In this document: positions 13,829 to 16,133 of the stretch, piece by piece
How positions within the stretch are numbered: the first letter of the stretch is position 1
How the letters are laid out: every line of letters starts with the position of its first letter
Assembly (NCBI GenBank): GCA_009923895.1
Contig: RFSP01000014.1
Location: 1-16,133, forward strand
Reading direction: 5' to 3'
DNA length: 16,133 nucleotides
From: Betaproteobacteria bacterium
GTDB taxonomy: Bacteria > Pseudomonadota > Gammaproteobacteria > Burkholderiales > Burkholderiaceae_C
Notes under the pieces: model-generated
Told to the model about the DNA's origin: nothing
What the model saw: only the letters and a program-made list of their open reading frames with translations
Database searches by the model: none
Program-made: the position numbers and the translations under genes

Positions 13829-14499
13829 AAGTCACCACGGCAAGCGACCTGCCAAGCCTCTTCGCCACGCTGCCAACCCCGTGGGCCGATGCCTTGGGCG
13901 GCTGGACGCCAGAGGCCATGGATGTCGTGACCCGTCGCGTCCAGGCTGCTTCGCAGGACCGCCCCATTGCGCCCGAAGACCCGTTTCGCGCCTTGCGCTT
14001 GACGGCGCCGCACCAGGTCCGGGTGGTGATCTTGGGCCAAGACCCCTACCCCAGCCCAGGACACGCCGACGGCCTGGCGTTCTCAGCCGGCCATGGCCGG
14101 CCGGTGTCGCTGCGCCGAATTTTCTCGGTGTTGGCGGCCGACCGTCCAGGATTCGTGCCGCCGGCCGGCGGCCAGCTCGATCGCTGGGCGCAGCAGGGGG
14201 TTTTGTTGCTCAATCCCGTGCTGACCGTGGAAGTCGGCCGCATTGGCAGCCACCTTGAATGTGGTTGGCAAGCGCTTACATCTCAGATAATCCAGATTCT
14301 GTGTAGACGTCAGAACCCTCCGACCTTTCTGCTCTGGGGCTCCAAGGCCCAGGACCTCTTCCAGGCCGCTTGTCCGGCGGGTGCCTCGGCCCCGGTCTTG
14401 CGCACCCGTCACCCTTCCAATGACTTTCGCCGTGAATTCATGGCCCAGGGCAGCCACTTTCTGGCCACGGCCCATTTGGTGGACTGGTGGGCCCTCTGA
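13825..14499 (+). CDS. ung: Uracil-DNA glycosylase, family 1, with GQDPYP in place of GQDPYH
   Basis: Removes uracil from DNA as the first step of base-excision repair. The 224 residues compare with 229 in E. coli Ung. Motifs are VVILGQDPYP (71-76, catalytic D73), GLAFS (F86 stacks on uracil), LLNPVLTVEVGRIGSHLECGW (N130 for uracil recognition), FLLWGSKAQ, and the DNA-intercalation region TRHPSNDFRREFMAQGSHF with H196; the end DWWAL matches the family. Two details differ from the E. coli-type consensus: the residue after GQDPY is Pro instead of His, and the leucine loop reads HPSNDFRRE rather than HPSPLSAYRG. The core catalytic residues are kept, so activity is expected. ATG overlaps the trpC stop (ATGA), putting a DNA-repair gene at the tail of the trp operon. 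No intrinsic terminator follows. Confidence 0.92.
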   Translation: MKVTTASDLPSLFATLPTPWADALGGWTPEAMDVVTRRVQAASQDRPIAPEDPFRALRLTAPHQVRVVILGQDPYPSPGHADGLAFSAGHGRPVSLRRIFSVLAADRPGFVPPAGGQLDRWAQQGVLLLNPVLTVEVGRIGSHLECGWQALTSQIIQILCRRQNPPTFLLWGSKAQDLFQAACPAGASAPVLRTRHPSNDFRREFMAQGSHFLATAHLVDWWAL

Positions 14500-14523
14500 G
14501 GCTGGCTCAACCCAGCGCAAATG

Positions 14524-14532
14524 TGCTAGTAT
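14524..14532 (+). promoter_or_regulatory. Probable promoter of the tRNA-tuf operon (extended -10)
   Basis: TGCTAGTAT is an extended -10 (TG at 14524-14525, hexamer TAGTAT at 14527-14532). It is followed by a GC-rich stretch (CCGCG, 14541-14545) just before tRNA-Tyr, near the expected start point of about 14539-14541, like the discriminator of stringently controlled stable-RNA promoters. The -35 region is weak; GGCTCA at 14504-14509 is the closest candidate at a 17-nt spacing. Confidence 0.5.
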
Positions 14533-14546
14533 TCCAGGTTCCGCGT

Positions 14547-14632
14547 GGAGGGGTGCCCGAGTGGCTAAAGGGGGCAGACTGTAAATCTGTTGGCTTACGC
14601 CTACGCTGGTTCGAATCCAGCCTCCTCCACCA
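14547..14632 (+). tRNA. tRNA-Tyr (anticodon GTA)
   Basis: The acceptor stem GGAGGGG (14547-14553) pairs with CTCCTCC (14622-14628) with one G-T wobble. The discriminator is A and the CCA is encoded (14630-14632). The anticodon loop CTGTAAA (14579-14585) gives GTA at 14581-14583. There is a long variable arm between 14591 and about 14606, as expected for tRNA-Tyr, and the T arm is GGTTCGAATCC. At 86 nt it has the length of a class II tRNA. It is the first gene of the tRNA-Tyr/Gly/Thr-tuf operon. Confidence 0.97.
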
Positions 14633-14633
14633 T

Positions 14634-14707
14634 GCGGGAGTAGTTCAATGGTAGAACCTTAGCCTTCCAAGCTAATGACGCGGGTTCGATTCCCGTCTCC
14701 CGCTCCA
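14634..14707 (+). tRNA. tRNA-Gly (anticodon TCC)
   Basis: The acceptor GCGGGAG (14634-14640) pairs fully with CTCCCGC (14697-14703). The discriminator is T14704 and the CCA is encoded at 14705-14707. The anticodon stem TTAGC/GCTAA encloses loop CTTCCAA with anticodon TCC at 14666-14668, and the T arm GGGTTCGATTCCC is present. It starts one base after tRNA-Tyr ends, so the two must be cut from one precursor. Confidence 0.97.
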
Positions 14708-14815
14708 GTTTGGCAGGTGTTGGATGTGCCGCAAGGTGTGTTCGGGGCTGCCGGGGTGTGTCAGGTGGTCGCCACCGGCCTGTGTTCTCTTCACAGAATG
14801 CAGGCCCGTGTCGAT
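14708..14815 (+). other. Spacer between tRNA-Gly and tRNA-Thr with two small hairpins
   Basis: The 108-nt spacer has no gene. It holds GGTGG/CCACC (14764-14768 with 14772-14776, loop TCG) and CTGTG/CACAG (14780-14784 with 14792-14796, loop of 7). No T-run follows either, so they are not intrinsic terminators. They may be RNase processing sites in the tRNA precursor. Confidence 0.4.
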
Positions 14816-14890
<75 letters not shown>

Positions 14891-14944
14891 TTTGATTCCG
14901 CCGCATGAGTCGGCATTGATATTTTTTCGCCAGGAGAAAAAGCA

Positions 14945-16133
<1,189 letters not shown>

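Noticed and set aside
14501..14516. GCTGG/CCAGC hairpin after ung as a terminator
   Set aside because: The stem has only five pairs and no T-run follows; it overlaps the -35 region of the tRNA promoter, so it cannot be called a terminator.
14892..14922. Possible tuf promoter: TTGATT and TGATAT
   Set aside because: The spacing is 19 nt and the -10 is poor; cotranscription with the upstream tRNAs explains tuf expression better. A weak internal promoter is not excluded.

Overview
The window is high-GC, gene-dense DNA, with nearly every gene on the + strand. It looks like a chromosome segment of a betaproteobacterium, most likely Burkholderiales and perhaps Comamonadaceae or a relative. This is inferred from the tRNA-Tyr/tRNA-Gly/tRNA-Thr/tuf order, a trpE-trpG...trpD-trpC block without trpFBA, and the general look of the proteins. 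No database search was possible.

Region 1 (2-8576) looks like an uptake-and-breakdown cluster for a peptide-like substrate. It opens with the C-terminal two thirds or so of a TonB-dependent outer-membrane receptor, followed by a clear intrinsic terminator. Next comes a tightly coupled series: two Dpp/Opp-type permeases, two Dpp/Opp-type ATPases, a class A beta-lactamase-fold serine hydrolase, an S66 (LD-carboxypeptidase/MccF family) serine peptidase and an M14-like aspartoacylase/succinylglutamate desuccinylase family zinc hydrolase. The four junctions from dppB-like through the serine hydrolase overlap by a few bases, and the last two gaps are 12 and 10 nt. None of the three hydrolases has a visible signal peptide, so they would act in the cytoplasm on what the transporter delivers. 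The substrate is unknown. Muropeptides, D-amino-acid peptides, peptide metallophores or Trojan-horse peptides are all compatible. No periplasmic binding protein is encoded in the window.

Region 2 (8577-14499) is a tryptophan operon: extended -10 promoter, a probable trp leader peptide containing Trp-Pro-Trp, trpE, trpG, a PLP-dependent threonine aldolase, trpD, trpC, and ung (uracil-DNA glycosylase) overlapping the end of trpC. The leader peptide ATG sits almost at the predicted transcription start, so its mRNA may be leaderless. Base-pairing options around the Trp codons suggest attenuation or RBS control, but there is no classic terminator with a U-run.

Region 3 (14500-16133) is a stable-RNA/translation operon: promoter, tRNA-Tyr(GTA), tRNA-Gly(TCC), tRNA-Thr(GGT) and tuf. 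The window ends one base into the tuf stop codon, after codon 396.

The most interesting items are the uptake/hydrolase cluster of Region 1, with its signal-less beta-lactamase-like enzyme, and the candidate leaderless trpL.
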